This document shows, one piece after another, positions 34,769 to 43,799 of a stretch of 64,000 nucleotides of DNA. Source of the stretch: an uncultured Clostridia bacterium (GTDB lineage Bacteria; Bacillota; Clostridia; Christensenellales; Borkfalkiaceae); assembly GCA_930989535.1 (NCBI GenBank), contig CAKNLK010000013.1, forward strand, positions 1 to 64,000, read 5' to 3'. The stretch's first letter is position 1, and each line of letters opens with the position of its first letter. The translations under genes and the position numbers were made by a program. The notes beneath the pieces were generated by a model. It was given only the letters and a program-made list of their open reading frames with translations, did not search any database and had not been told where the DNA came from.

Positions 34769-35632
34769 CTACTTGTCCCCGTAGAAGATGAGGCCGAGCG
34801 TGCCCGGGCCGCAGTGCGCGGCGATTACGGGGCCGACGACTTGGTAGTCGATTTTGATATCCTCGCCGAATTCCTTCTTGAGCGTTTCGACGAATGCGTC
34901 GCCCGTTTCGGGGCAGTCCGCCTGCAAAACTTCGACGCGGTAATCTTTGACGTTGCAGTTGTGCTCGCGCATGATGCGGACAAATTCGGCAAAGACGCGC
35001 TTGGAGCCCTTGACCTTGCCCACGCTCTGGAGCGAGCCGTCGGGCAGGACGGAAATCATCGGTTTGATGCCGAGCAGCGAGCCGAACGCCGCCGTGAGCG
35101 CGGAAATGCGCCCGCCCCGCTTCAGATACACCAAATCGTCGACGACGAAATACACGACGGTATGCGCGCGGACTTCCTCCAGATAGGCGTCCAGCTCGTC
35201 CATCGTGGCGCCGGCGTTGTACTTTTCGGCGGCGAGGCGAACCTGGAATCCCGTGCCGAGGCTTATCGACTTCGTGTCGAAGGTGCGGATTTCGCGCGCG
35301 GGATACTTCTCTTTCAGCGCGGCAATCGCGCGCTCCATGCTTTCAAACGTCGCCGAAAGTTTGTGGGAAAAGGTGATATAGTAAATATCCCTGCCCTCTT
35401 TTAAAACCGGCTCGAAGTAGTCGATATAGTTCTGCTCGTTGATGGCGGAAGTCGTGGGTACGGCACCCGCGCGCATGCGGTCGTAAAAGTGCTTGAAGTC
35501 TGTGTTTTCGCCCAAATCGTAGTAAAATTCTTCGCCGTCCAACACGTACGGCATGCGGATTACCTGCAGCCCGAGTGCCTTCGCCTCGGTGTGCCACAGC
35601 TCGCAATTGGAATCGCAAAAGAGTTGATACAT
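34769..35632 (-). CDS. DegV family fatty acid-binding protein
   Basis: 287 residues, full length. FCDSNCEL at the start, VPTTSAINEQNYIDYFEP (TTSxP-like phosphate site), YYITFSHKLSATFESM (SSxLSGTY-like lipid site) and DTKSISLGTGFQVRLA mark the two DegV sub-domains. Such proteins bind fatty acids, and several act as FakB partners of the fatty acid kinase FakA; no fakA is present here. GGAAGG precedes the ATG at 35632. Located between ApbE and YihY genes on the same strand. Confidence 0.88.
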   Translation of the reverse strand: MYQLFCDSNCELWHTEAKALGLQVIRMPYVLDGEEFYYDLGENTDFKHFYDRMRAGAVPTTSAINEQNYIDYFEPVLKEGRDIYYITFSHKLSATFESMERAIAALKEKYPAREIRTFDTKSISLGTGFQVRLAAEKYNAGATMDELDAYLEEVRAHTVVYFVVDDLVYLKRGGRISALTAAFGSLLGIKPMISVLPDGSLQSVGKVKGSKRVFAEFVRIMREHNCNVKDYRVEVLQADCPETGDAFVETLKKEFGEDIKIDYQVVGPVIAAHCGPGTLGLIFYGDK

Positions 35633-35758
35633 AGTATTTAACCTTCCGATATTTTTAAAAACGGCCGCAACGGGAGCACCCGTTGTATAGCGATTTCCAT
35701 AATTATACAATATACGGCGGCAAAAAGGCAACCGATTGAGGGAGGAACGGGCGCTCCG

Positions 35759-36583
35759 TCAAAATTTTTTATGCACGATTTTGGCGCCCGCATCCTGTTC
35801 CCACAGCCAGCAGTTGAATACGACGCCCACCACGAAGCACAGCATCAAGAGGTACAGCCACAGCAAAAACAGGATAAAAAAGACCGCCGCCCCGTATAAT
35901 TTTTCCATCGAGCTGAACTGCGTATAGATGGAAAACCCGAAGGACGCGATTCCGCCCAGCAGTACGGTGAGCAGGCTGCCCCACACGGCGCTGCGCACGC
36001 CGATGCGGTACGGGCAGATGTAGAGATTCAGGAGCAGGACGAGTGCGAAGGCAAACACGCCGAACAGGGCATAAATGCCGATTTGCGCGATGAAAGAGGG
36101 AAAAATCCGCACGAGGATATCGTTGCCCAACAGAAACACGCCGACGCCCGACAAAAGCAGAATCATCACCAAAAAGATGAGCCCCAGCGCCGAAATGCGC
36201 AGGACGATGCTCCCCTTTTCCCGGCGGCTGTCGTAGATAATTTCGCCGCTGCGGCGCATATGGTAGAAGAGATTGGTCGAAGAATACAGCGTCGTCACCA
36301 GCAGGACGATGGAAGCACCCGCGGTTGCGCTCTGCGCCGAGTCGCGGAAGTATAAAAGCAGATCTTTGACCTCGCTGAAAATGCTCAGTTCAAAGATGCG
36401 CGAGATGTCGACGTTCAGTTTGCCGAACAAAAGCGTCAGCCAAAACAAAAACGGCACGACGGACATAACGAGAAAAAACGCCATCGTACCGGCGAGCGTC
36501 GTGTATTTTTTGGAAGACAGGTAGGAAAACACCCCGCGCACCTTGCGGAAGGCATTTTTGATATGCTCTTTCACGCCGTTCAT
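35759..36583 (-). CDS. YihY/BrkB family inner membrane protein
   Basis: 274 residues, six membrane segments. KKYTTLAGTMAFFLVMSVVP and YICPYRIGVRSAVWGSLLTV and LYGAAVFFILFLLWLYLLM are conserved. Formerly called ribonuclease BN by mistake; real role unknown, perhaps envelope or transport. The start is uncertain because no Shine-Dalgarno is visible; ATG 36583 is chosen by alignment with family length. It ends 127 bp before the DegV gene start. Confidence 0.8.
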   Translation of the reverse strand: MNGVKEHIKNAFRKVRGVFSYLSSKKYTTLAGTMAFFLVMSVVPFLFWLTLLFGKLNVDISRIFELSIFSEVKDLLLYFRDSAQSATAGASIVLLVTTLYSSTNLFYHMRRSGEIIYDSRREKGSIVLRISALGLIFLVMILLLSGVGVFLLGNDILVRIFPSFIAQIGIYALFGVFAFALVLLLNLYICPYRIGVRSAVWGSLLTVLLGGIASFGFSIYTQFSSMEKLYGAAVFFILFLLWLYLLMLCFVVGVVFNCWLWEQDAGAKIVHKKF

Positions 36584-37011
36584 ACTGTTATTGTATGCGT
36601 TTCGCGGCAAATTTATCGCTTGCAGATTTTGTCTGCGCCCTGAAAATCATTCAATATACAAATCAAAAAATCAAAACCGCACCTCTAAAAAACAATTTGG
36701 CGTGAATGACAGAAATTCACTTTTATTTAATGCCTGATGCGTTAAGATGAAATATCCGCAAATACGTTGTCCTTTACAAGTATTTATCAACGATTTATTG
36801 TGTATTTTGCAATATCCTCTCTCTTGTTTGGCATAATTCACTCCCCCCTTCTCCCATTATATCATTATTTTTTGTATAATAAAAAGCCGACACTCCTTTA
36901 AAATAGAAAATGTCGACTTTTTGCTGTCTAAGCAGTACGAAAATACTGAATTTGAATATCGATATTCATAAGAAAAAAGGCAATTTTTCTCAAATTGCCT
37001 GCCATTCTATT
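36584..37011. other. AT-rich intergenic region with two terminator hairpins
   Basis: Non-coding. Hairpin AAAAAGCCGACA...TGTCGACTTTTT at 36881-36922 could stop transcription on either strand. A second, AGGCAATTT-ttctc-AAATTGCCT at 36973-37000, has its T-tract on the minus strand and ends the hypothetical gene at 37012. A TATAAT at 36876 has no clear partner. No gene is seen. Confidence 0.6.
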
Positions 37012-37443
37012 TTAATCCGACCATTCATAAATAACTTTTATAGGATCAAGACTTATATAAATACTATGCCATTTCGTTTTCAAATATTTTCCGTGTTTTA
37101 TTTTGTTTATATTCATTTCTAATGTCAATTCATTCCAATTATCAACACTTATCTTGTAAGACAAATAAGTATACCGCTTATATTTATTTAAAAAATCTGA
37201 TAAATCAAGAAAAATATATTTCCTTTTACCGAGCGCAAGCGCACTGCAAAACGATTCAAAGCAGTATTTTATGGTCAATGTGTCAAAATCATAATATGGT
37301 GTTCCGTCTTGCTTAAAGAAATCCTCTCTCAAATTTTCATACCTAACGATTAACGTGTTGCCATCTATCTTTATATCTTTCACTTTTACATCGTGCATCG
37401 GATCCATAGAAAACAAATCTTCTTTGTTAAATGTTTGTTGCAT
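37012..37443 (-). CDS. hypothetical protein, AT-rich
   Basis: 143 residues, not recognised. Rich in Lys, Tyr and Ile, with alternating strand-like segments (IKIDGNTLIVRYENL, YTYLSYKISVDNWNEL) that suggest a small beta-sheet domain; no signal peptide or membrane helix. AGGGAAATAAG precedes the ATG, a TTGCTT-17-TAAACT promoter lies upstream, and a terminator follows, so it is probably a real, independently transcribed gene. Its base composition is much lower in GC than its neighbours, like the gene at 3251, which points to acquisition from elsewhere. Confidence 0.6.
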   Translation of the reverse strand: MQQTFNKEDLFSMDPMHDVKVKDIKIDGNTLIVRYENLREDFFKQDGTPYYDFDTLTIKYCFESFCSALALGKRKYIFLDLSDFLNKYKRYTYLSYKISVDNWNELTLEMNINKIKHGKYLKTKWHSIYISLDPIKVIYEWSD

Positions 37444-37675
37444 CTTATTTCCCTAATTATTATAACATTTTCGAAATTAAACTTATACACAGTTTAGCAT
37501 AAATACAAATAAAAAGCAATTGACCTATATAAACCGACAAATACTTTTTTTAAATACTGAAAGTGCTTATTATGTGCTTTAATCTTTATTTCTCAAGAAG
37601 ACAATTTTTAGATTGATAAATGTGCATCTTAATTGAACTTTCCCTCTTTTGGGTGGAACCGGGAGGAAAGAGCAC

Positions 37676-37710
37676 AAAAAGAGAGCAACGGTTTTCCCGT
37701 TGCTCTCTTT
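37676..37710 (-). terminator. terminator of ssrA
   Basis: AAAGAGAGCAACGG pairs with CCGTTGCTCTCTTT; on the minus strand a T5 run follows. It lies about 80 nt past the mature 3' end of the tmRNA. The remaining gap 37444-37675 is AT-rich and holds only the promoter of the hypothetical gene. Confidence 0.85.
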
Positions 37711-37791
37711 CTTTACTTGTTTGCCACAAAGCCCGCAACACCATCGACGAAAATGTATTTCGTCTTTGTGGTGTTCAAACTCTGTCGGCAC

Positions 37792-38168
37792 TGGTGGAGC
37801 AGGCGAGAGTTGAACTCGCGTCTTACCGGATTGCCAAAAGGCTTTCTACACGCTTATGCCGCAATTATCTTACGGCAAGCCCCTCTGCGGCCGAAGGAAC
37901 TTGCCGGCAGAAATCAAAGTGCCGCCGCCCTGCCGATTTCAAAGCAACGCGGCCGTTCCCCGCCTGAATTGACGCCCGCAGCCTCCCGACGGGAAAGAGG
38001 TACGGACGAACCGCTTAACTAATTAAGCAGCGTACGCCAACTGAGCGTTAGCGTTGTAGTTTGCATTGTTATCTGCATTTAAATTTAGGCCGAATGTTTT
38101 ATAGAGGCCACTCGTTCCTCTGCGTGCTTACCTTTCCGCGCACCGGCAATCGAAACCGGTTCTGCCCC
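37792..38168 (-). ncRNA. ssrA: transfer-messenger RNA (tmRNA)
   Basis: 377 nt. Minus strand: 5' GGGGCAG pairs with 3' CTGCTCC, then A and encoded CCA; the T arm GCGAGTTCAACTCTCGC and D-like region GGTTTCGATTGCCGG complete the tRNA-like domain. The tag frame runs from the resume codon GCA at 38076 to TAA at 38023 and reads ADNNANYNANAQLAYAA, ending in a -LAYAA degron-like tail rather than the common -ALAA. A TATAAT box (minus strand, about 38204-38209) and a GGGATA/TATCCC leader hairpin precede the mature 5' end. It works with SmpB (40607) to rescue stalled ribosomes. Confidence 0.95.
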
Positions 38169-38222
38169 ATAACGGGATAACCTGAAAGGCTATCCCCTCT
38201 ATATATTATACTGCATTTTCGA

Positions 38223-39128
38223 TTAAAATGCAAACGGCGTGACCTGATAGACGTAATAATTCAGCCAATTTGTATAAAACAGGTTGGCCGCGCTCGTCCA
38301 CGTTACATTGACGCTCGTGTGCGTGTCGTCGCTGAAGTAATTGAAGGGCGGTGCGATGGGCAGGCCCTTCGCCACGTCTCGCTCGTATTCCTTTTTGAGC
38401 GTGTCGCGGTCGTACTCCATGTGCCCCGTCAAAAAGATTTTTTTGTTGTCCTTCGACTTGGCGATGGACAGTCCCGTATACTCCGATTCGCTCAGAATAA
38501 TCAGGTCTTTTACCTTTTTTACATCCTCGATGTCTACCGTCGTGTGGCGGGAATGCGGGATATAAAACACGTCGTCGATGCCCTTTAAGAGCGGGTCGTG
38601 CTGGTCGATATTCTTTTTATGCGGAAAGATGCCGAACAGTTTGGTGGGCAAAAGGTGCTTTTCGATACCGTAATGGTAGTACAGCGCAGCCTGCGCCCCC
38701 CAACAGATATAGATGGTGCTCGTGACGTTTTTATCCGCGAAGTCGAAAATTTTCGTCAGCTCCTTCCAATAGGCGACCTCCTCGAAGGGCATGACCTCGA
38801 CGGGCGCGCCCGTGATAATCATGCCGTCGAAATGCTTGTCTTTGATGTCGTCGAACTTTTTATAGAACTTTTCGAGGTGCGCCGCGGCAGTGTTCTTGCT
38901 CTTGTACGATTCGGTGTACACGAGCGTGACGTTTACCTGCAGCGGCGAATTGGAGAGAAGGCGCATGAACTGCGTTTCCGTTTCCACCTTGGTCGGCATG
39001 AGGTTTAAGATGGCGATTTCCAGCGGGCGGATATCCTGCGTGAACGCGCGCTCGTCGCTCATGACGAAGATATTCTCCTGCTGCAAAGCCGCATAGGCGG
39101 GTATATCCTTGGAAATAACGATAGGCAT
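38223..39128 (-). CDS. metAA: homoserine O-acetyltransferase, MetA type
   Basis: 301 residues. It acylates homoserine for methionine synthesis. Catalytic Cys142 is in YICWGAQA, and TGHMEYD carries the His and Glu of the triad. Residue 111 in TGAPVEVMPFEEV is Glu; in this family Glu111 goes with acetyl-CoA and Gly111 with succinyl-CoA, so the product should be O-acetylhomoserine. That fits the adjacent upstream gene, which encodes an O-acetylhomoserine sulfhydrylase. GAGGAGGAGAGAGC precedes the ATG. The two genes are 89 bp apart and probably co-transcribed. Confidence 0.93.
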   Translation of the reverse strand: MPIVISKDIPAYAALQQENIFVMSDERAFTQDIRPLEIAILNLMPTKVETETQFMRLLSNSPLQVNVTLVYTESYKSKNTAAAHLEKFYKKFDDIKDKHFDGMIITGAPVEVMPFEEVAYWKELTKIFDFADKNVTSTIYICWGAQAALYYHYGIEKHLLPTKLFGIFPHKKNIDQHDPLLKGIDDVFYIPHSRHTTVDIEDVKKVKDLIILSESEYTGLSIAKSKDNKKIFLTGHMEYDRDTLKKEYERDVAKGLPIAPPFNYFSDDTHTSVNVTWTSAANLFYTNWLNYYVYQVTPFAF

Positions 39129-39217
39129 TGCTCTCTCCTCCTCTTTTGTTCGTGTTCGATACAGCGCACGGCGCAGAATTTGCGAACCGTTTGCGAAAAT
39201 GACTGCCCTGTGCGCGA

Positions 39218-40489
39218 CTAAATCTTCGCCAAAGCCTGCTCGAGATCGGCGATGATGTCGTCCGGGTTTTCGATGCCGACGGAGAGGCGCACGAGGTTTT
39301 CGGGCACGCCTGCGGCCTTCAGCTCTTCGGGCGTAAGCTGGCGGTGCGTGGTGGACGCGGGGTGCAGAACGCAGCTGCGCACATCGGCGACGTGCGTCTC
39401 CTGCGTGATGAGCTGAAGCGCCTCCATAAATTTCGCCGCCTGCTTCACGTCGCCCTTGATGCCGAAGCTGAGCATGCCGCCCGTGCCGTTGGGCATATAC
39501 TTCTGCGCGAGCGCATGGTATTTATTGTCGGGCAAAGACGCGTGCAGAACCCAATCGATTTTCGGGTGTTGGGACAGATACGCCGCCACCTTTGCCGCGT
39601 TGGAGGAATGGCGCTCCATGCGCAGCGCGAGCGTATCGCAGCCCAGCCAGCTCAAAAAGGCGTTCTGCGGGCTCATGATGGCGCCCATGTCGCGCATCAT
39701 CTGCGCGCGGCACTTGGTCGCGAACTGCGCGGCGGGGAGGTCGGCATACACGAGGCCGTGGTAGCTTTCGTCCGGCTCGTTGAAGGAAGCGTAGCGCTTG
39801 TTCCCCTTGAAGTTGAAATTGCCGCCGTCCACAATCATGCCGCCGAGCGCCGCCGCGTGCCCGTCGAGATATTTGGACGAAGAGTGAATAATCACGTTCG
39901 CGCCCCATTCGAAGGGACGGCAGAGAATGGGCGTTGCGAGCGTATTGTCGTCCGCATACACGATGCCGTGCTTTTTGGCAATCGCCGCGATTTTTTCGAA
40001 ATCGATAATCTTGATGGAAGGGTTTGCGACCGTTTCGGTAAAGATAAGTTTGGTTTTATCGTCGATGAGTTTTTCGATGTCCTCGGCGGAATCGTCGGGG
40101 TCAAAAAAGCGGGTTTGGATGCCCAGCTTGGGCAGTGTAACTGCAAAGAGGTTGAAAGTGCCGCCGTAGATTGCCGCGGAAGATACGATGTTATCGCCCG
40201 CGCCGCACAGCGTAAAGGCGAGCAGCATCGTCGCGGACATGCCCGACGCGCAGCCGATGCCCGCAACGCCCCCTTCCAGCGCCGCGACCTTGCCCTCGAA
40301 CGCAGCCACCGTGGGGTTGGCAAGGCGGGTATAGAAATAGCCGTCCGCCTTCAAATCGAACAAGTCCGCCATCGCCTGCGTGCTGTCGTAGGCGAACGTG
40401 GTGCTCTGCACGATGGGCGGAATGCGCGATTCGCCCGTCTTCGGGTTGTAACCGCCCTGAACGCATATCGTATCCTGTTTGTAACTCAT
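39218..40489 (-). CDS. metY: O-acetylhomoserine sulfhydrylase (aminocarboxypropyltransferase)
   Basis: 423 residues of the Cys/Met PLP family, full length. It makes homocysteine from O-acetylhomoserine and sulfide. IIHSSSKYLDGHAAALGG contains the PLP lysine; YADDNTLATPILCRPFEWGA holds the PLP Asp, and YTRLANPTVAAFEGKVAALE the phosphate-site Tyr and Arg from the partner subunit. ACGGAGATAAAGAATT precedes the ATG. With metAA it gives direct sulfhydrylation. I looked for a SAM riboswitch upstream and did not find one; the 117-bp gap before smpB holds a GTACCGC/GCGGTAC hairpin. Confidence 0.93.
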   Translation of the reverse strand: MSYKQDTICVQGGYNPKTGESRIPPIVQSTTFAYDSTQAMADLFDLKADGYFYTRLANPTVAAFEGKVAALEGGVAGIGCASGMSATMLLAFTLCGAGDNIVSSAAIYGGTFNLFAVTLPKLGIQTRFFDPDDSAEDIEKLIDDKTKLIFTETVANPSIKIIDFEKIAAIAKKHGIVYADDNTLATPILCRPFEWGANVIIHSSSKYLDGHAAALGGMIVDGGNFNFKGNKRYASFNEPDESYHGLVYADLPAAQFATKCRAQMMRDMGAIMSPQNAFLSWLGCDTLALRMERHSSNAAKVAAYLSQHPKIDWVLHASLPDNKYHALAQKYMPNGTGGMLSFGIKGDVKQAAKFMEALQLITQETHVADVRSCVLHPASTTHRQLTPEELKAAGVPENLVRLSVGIENPDDIIADLEQALAKI

Positions 40490-40606
40490 AATTCTTTATC
40501 TCCGTAATAAAAAATTGCCTATATTGGTTCCGCCGCAGGCATGTCGCCGCGCGAAAGTGCCGATTTTTGCGATACGTACCGCAATTTTCGGAATCGCGGT
40601 ACAGAT

Positions 40607-41062
40607 TCAGGCGTACTCTTTGATGCGCCTGTCCGTATCGCGCTGGATGTCCTTTTCCTTTAACGACTGCTTTTTGTCGTATGTGTGCTTGCCGCGGCAG
40701 AGGGCGACCTCCACCTTGACGAGCGCGCCCGAAAAATAAATTTTCAGAGGCACGAGGGTATAGCCCTTTTCGTTGACCTTGCCGACGATTTTGGAAATTT
40801 CCGACTTGTGCAGCAAAAGCCGCCTGTCCCGCCGCGAATCGCGGGTGTTGAAGGCGCCGCTCTTGTCGTACACGGCGATGTGCATGTTTTTGAGGGTAAC
40901 TTCCCCCCGCCGCACGAAGCAGAAACTGTCGTTTAAGTTGCAGTTGTTCTTGCGGATGGACTTGACTTCGCTCCCCTCGAGCACGATGCCCGCCTCGAAC
41001 TTATCCTCGATAAAGTATTCAAACCCCGCCGATTTGTTGACCGCGATGACTTTGACCGCCAT
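40607..41062 (-). CDS. smpB: SsrA-binding protein
   Basis: 151 residues. It binds tmRNA and the ribosome in trans-translation. YFIEDKFEAGIVLEGSEVKS and FVRRGEVTLKNMHIA form the OB-fold, and RDRRLLLHKSEI plus the basic tail KQSLKEKDIQRDTDRRIKEY are diagnostic. The ATG at 41062 lies 3 bp after the preceding gene. In most Firmicutes ssrA follows smpB directly; here metY and metAA lie between them. Confidence 0.96.
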   Translation of the reverse strand: MAVKVIAVNKSAGFEYFIEDKFEAGIVLEGSEVKSIRKNNCNLNDSFCFVRRGEVTLKNMHIAVYDKSGAFNTRDSRRDRRLLLHKSEISKIVGKVNEKGYTLVPLKIYFSGALVKVEVALCRGKHTYDKKQSLKEKDIQRDTDRRIKEYA

Positions 41063-41065
41063 ATT

Positions 41066-41569
41066 TTACTCCTTGATGAGCGCGTACATGCAACTGCCGG
41101 AATATTCCCCGTTTTTATATACGCTCCTTTTCTTGACGCCTTCCAGCGCGAAGCCGCACTTTTCCAGCACGCGGCGGGAAGCCGCATTGCCCGCGAACGG
41201 CTCGGCGAAGATGCGCACGATGTTCCACCGCGCGAACCCTTCCGCACAGGCGCGCCGGACAGCCTCCGTCATGACGCCCCTGCCCCAACAGGCGGGATTC
41301 AGCCAATAGCCCAGCTCCGCGCTCCTGCGATATACATCGGGCTGCCGCGTCAGCGAAATGCCGCCGACGGCTTTACCCTCCGCGACGATTGCGAAATTCA
41401 GCTCGCTTTCTCCCGCGTTCTGCGCGAAGTTTATAAACTTCTTCGCGTCGGCAAGCGAATAGGGATACGGGAAGACGTCGCGCAGCCAGCGCGAAATGCG
41501 CGCATCATTCGCGCTTTCGGCGAGCGACGGCGCCAGCGAAGGCTCCCATTGCAAAAGTTCGAAATCCAT
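41066..41569 (-). CDS. GNAT acetyltransferase, RimJ/RimL type
   Basis: 167 residues. GYWLNPACWGRGVMTEAVRR is the acetyl-CoA loop and FAGNAASRRVLEKCGFALEG the typical C-terminal block. Start at 41569 (MDFELLQWEPS) has GAGGGGAG upstream. It is inserted between rnr and smpB, which are normally adjacent, 3 bp from smpB and 92 bp after rnr. Substrate unknown. Confidence 0.85.
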   Translation of the reverse strand: MDFELLQWEPSLAPSLAESANDARISRWLRDVFPYPYSLADAKKFINFAQNAGESELNFAIVAEGKAVGGISLTRQPDVYRRSAELGYWLNPACWGRGVMTEAVRRACAEGFARWNIVRIFAEPFAGNAASRRVLEKCGFALEGVKKRSVYKNGEYSGSCMYALIKE

Positions 41570-41661
41570 ACAAACTCCCCTCGCCGCTCTGCCGATATTA
41601 TAGCACATCTTGCGCCGCGCGGGAAAGCGTTTTTTGCCGAATTCCCCCTTTTGCCGCGAAT

Positions 41662-43734
41662 TTACTCCGCGAGCAAAAACTCGCAGCGCCGCGTGCCGAT
41701 GTCGCAGGCGGCGACCTTGATTTTGATTGAATCGCCGATTTTAAAGGAGCGGCGCTCCCCTTTGAGCAAAAACTTCTGCTCGACGAACACATAGTCGTCC
41801 GCGGGCAGGTTTTCGATTTTGATAAGTCCCTCGACGGTGTTGGTAAGCTCCGCGAACACGCCGAACGCCGTGACGCCCGAAACGATGGCATCGAATTCCT
41901 CGCCGAGGTGCGAGCGCATGTACCAGACCTTGTACAGCTCGTCGACGGCGCGCTCCGCCTCGTCGGCGCGGCGCTCGGTGTTGGAGCACTCGTTCGCGGC
42001 GCGGGCGGCGAACGCCGCCATCTGCTCCGCCTCGCCCGCCTGCCCGCCGATGGCGAGCTTAACGAGGCGATGCACCACGAGGTCGGGATAGCGGCGGATG
42101 GGCGAGGTGAAGTGGCAATAACAGCGGGAGGCAAGGCCGAAATGTCCGCCGTTCTCCGCGCTGTACTTCGCCTTGGACATGGAGCGGAGCATCACGCGGT
42201 TGACCACGCGGAACAGCTCGCCGTCCTCCAGCTTTTCCAAAATTTTGCCGTATTCGCCCGGGCGCACGTTTTCGGGGCGGAAATCCGCCTTGACGCCCAG
42301 CTCCTGCAAGTAGGCCTTGAACCCCGCCGCCTTTTCCTCGCTCGGCTTTTCGTGCACGCGGTACACGCACGGCAGTTCGTAACCCGCCAAAAACTCCGCC
42401 ACCGTTTCGTTCGCGAGAATCATGAACTCCTCGATAATATGGTGGGAAATGGTGCGCTCGTACGCGGAAACCTCGATGTTTTCGCCGTCGGCGACGATTT
42501 TCGCCTCGCGCACGTCGAGGTCGATGCTGCCCCGCCTGTCCCGCTTTTGCATGAGTATTCCGGCGAGAGCCTTCATATCCTCCAGCATAGGCAGAAGATG
42601 CGCGTATTCCCTGCGCAGAGCTTCGTCGCCCTCCAAAATGGCCGTAACTTTGTTATACGTCATGCGATTTCTGGAACAGATGACGCCTTCCGCCAGTTCG
42701 CTTTCGACGGCGCTCCCCTTCTCGTCCACCTTCATCAGGCAGGAGAGGGTGTAGCGGTCTTCCCCCTCGTTTAAGGAGCAGGCGCCGTTGGAGAGGGATT
42801 CGGGCAGCATGGGCAGAACGCGGTCGGGAAAGTACACGCTCGTGCCGCGCGACAGCGCCTCTTTGTCCAGCGAGCCGCCCCGCTTGACGTAGTGCGAAAC
42901 ATCCGCGATGTGTACGGAGAGGAAATAATATTTTCCGTCCTTGCTCTTGGAAACGCTCACCGCATCGTCGAAGTCGCGCGAGTCCTCGCCGTCGATGGTG
43001 ATGACCAGCTCGTCCCGGAAATCCCGCCGCCCCGCGAGCGTTACCGGTTCGCGCGCGGCGCGCGCCGCCTCCGAAAGCACCTTTTGCGGGAAAGCGGTCG
43101 GCAAATCCTGCGCGGCGATGAGCGCGTCTTCCTCCGCCGAAAGCTCGCCGCTGCGGCCGAGCACTTCGAGGATTTCGCCCTCCGGCTTTTTGCCGTCGGG
43201 ATAGTTTACGATTTTGACGAGCACCTTTTCGCCCGAAACGGCACGCACACCCCCGACAATGCGGATATCCTGCGAATATTTGCGCTCGTCGGGCACGACC
43301 AGCCCGCCCTTCTTTTCCTTATAATAGGTGCCCGCCAAACGGCGCAAGCCCCGCCGCACGATGGAATGTACGCTCGCTTCGTCGCCACGCTCGCCGCCGA
43401 CGATTTTTGCGAACACGACGTCTTTGTGCAGTGCGCCGTTCAGGGCGCGGGGCGGAATGAACAAATCGTCCCCGTCCTCGCGCAAGAGGAATGCGAACCC
43501 GCGCTCGTTGCCCTGCACGGTGCCGAGCACCAGCCCGAGCTTTGCGGGGGTGACGAACCGCCCGCGCTCGTCGCGCACGATTTCGCCCTGCTCCTCGAGT
43601 TCGCGCAGGATGCGGAACACCTCCTCCCTGCCGCCGCGCCCGTTTACGCCGAGCAGATGACAGATATCGCCCGCCTTTTTGTATTCGAGCTCGCCCGTAT
43701 GAAATTTTTCCCGTATACTTTCGATTGCTGCCAT
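41662..43734 (-). CDS. rnr: ribonuclease R
   Basis: 690 residues. A 3'-5' exoribonuclease that degrades structured RNA and helps clear mRNA in trans-translation. Order: N-terminal winged helix (GDICHLLGVNGRGGREEVFR), cold-shock domains, the RNB catalytic core with TIDGEDSRDFDDAVSV (catalytic Asp cluster) and HFTSPIRRYPDLVVHR, then an S1 domain (VSGVTAFGVFAELTNTVEGL). The Lys-rich C-terminal tail seen in some relatives is absent. ATG 43734 is preferred; a GTG 16 codons upstream is possible and neither has a strong Shine-Dalgarno. Confidence 0.95.
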   Translation of the reverse strand: MAAIESIREKFHTGELEYKKAGDICHLLGVNGRGGREEVFRILRELEEQGEIVRDERGRFVTPAKLGLVLGTVQGNERGFAFLLREDGDDLFIPPRALNGALHKDVVFAKIVGGERGDEASVHSIVRRGLRRLAGTYYKEKKGGLVVPDERKYSQDIRIVGGVRAVSGEKVLVKIVNYPDGKKPEGEILEVLGRSGELSAEEDALIAAQDLPTAFPQKVLSEAARAAREPVTLAGRRDFRDELVITIDGEDSRDFDDAVSVSKSKDGKYYFLSVHIADVSHYVKRGGSLDKEALSRGTSVYFPDRVLPMLPESLSNGACSLNEGEDRYTLSCLMKVDEKGSAVESELAEGVICSRNRMTYNKVTAILEGDEALRREYAHLLPMLEDMKALAGILMQKRDRRGSIDLDVREAKIVADGENIEVSAYERTISHHIIEEFMILANETVAEFLAGYELPCVYRVHEKPSEEKAAGFKAYLQELGVKADFRPENVRPGEYGKILEKLEDGELFRVVNRVMLRSMSKAKYSAENGGHFGLASRCYCHFTSPIRRYPDLVVHRLVKLAIGGQAGEAEQMAAFAARAANECSNTERRADEAERAVDELYKVWYMRSHLGEEFDAIVSGVTAFGVFAELTNTVEGLIKIENLPADDYVFVEQKFLLKGERRSFKIGDSIKIKVAACDIGTRRCEFLLAE

Positions 43735-43799
43735 AATAATCTTAAATTTGTATTGTACCGAATAGTGTATTTTAAGCCGCACTACTATTGAATAATGTT

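Noticed and set aside
37620..38022. Protein-coding frames on the plus strand over the tmRNA
   Set aside because: They cover the ssrA gene, whose tRNA-like ends and tag frame are clear.
40490..40606. SAM riboswitch before metY
   Set aside because: Only a simple GTACCGC/GCGGTAC hairpin is present; the conserved SAM-I or SAM-II core sequences were not found.
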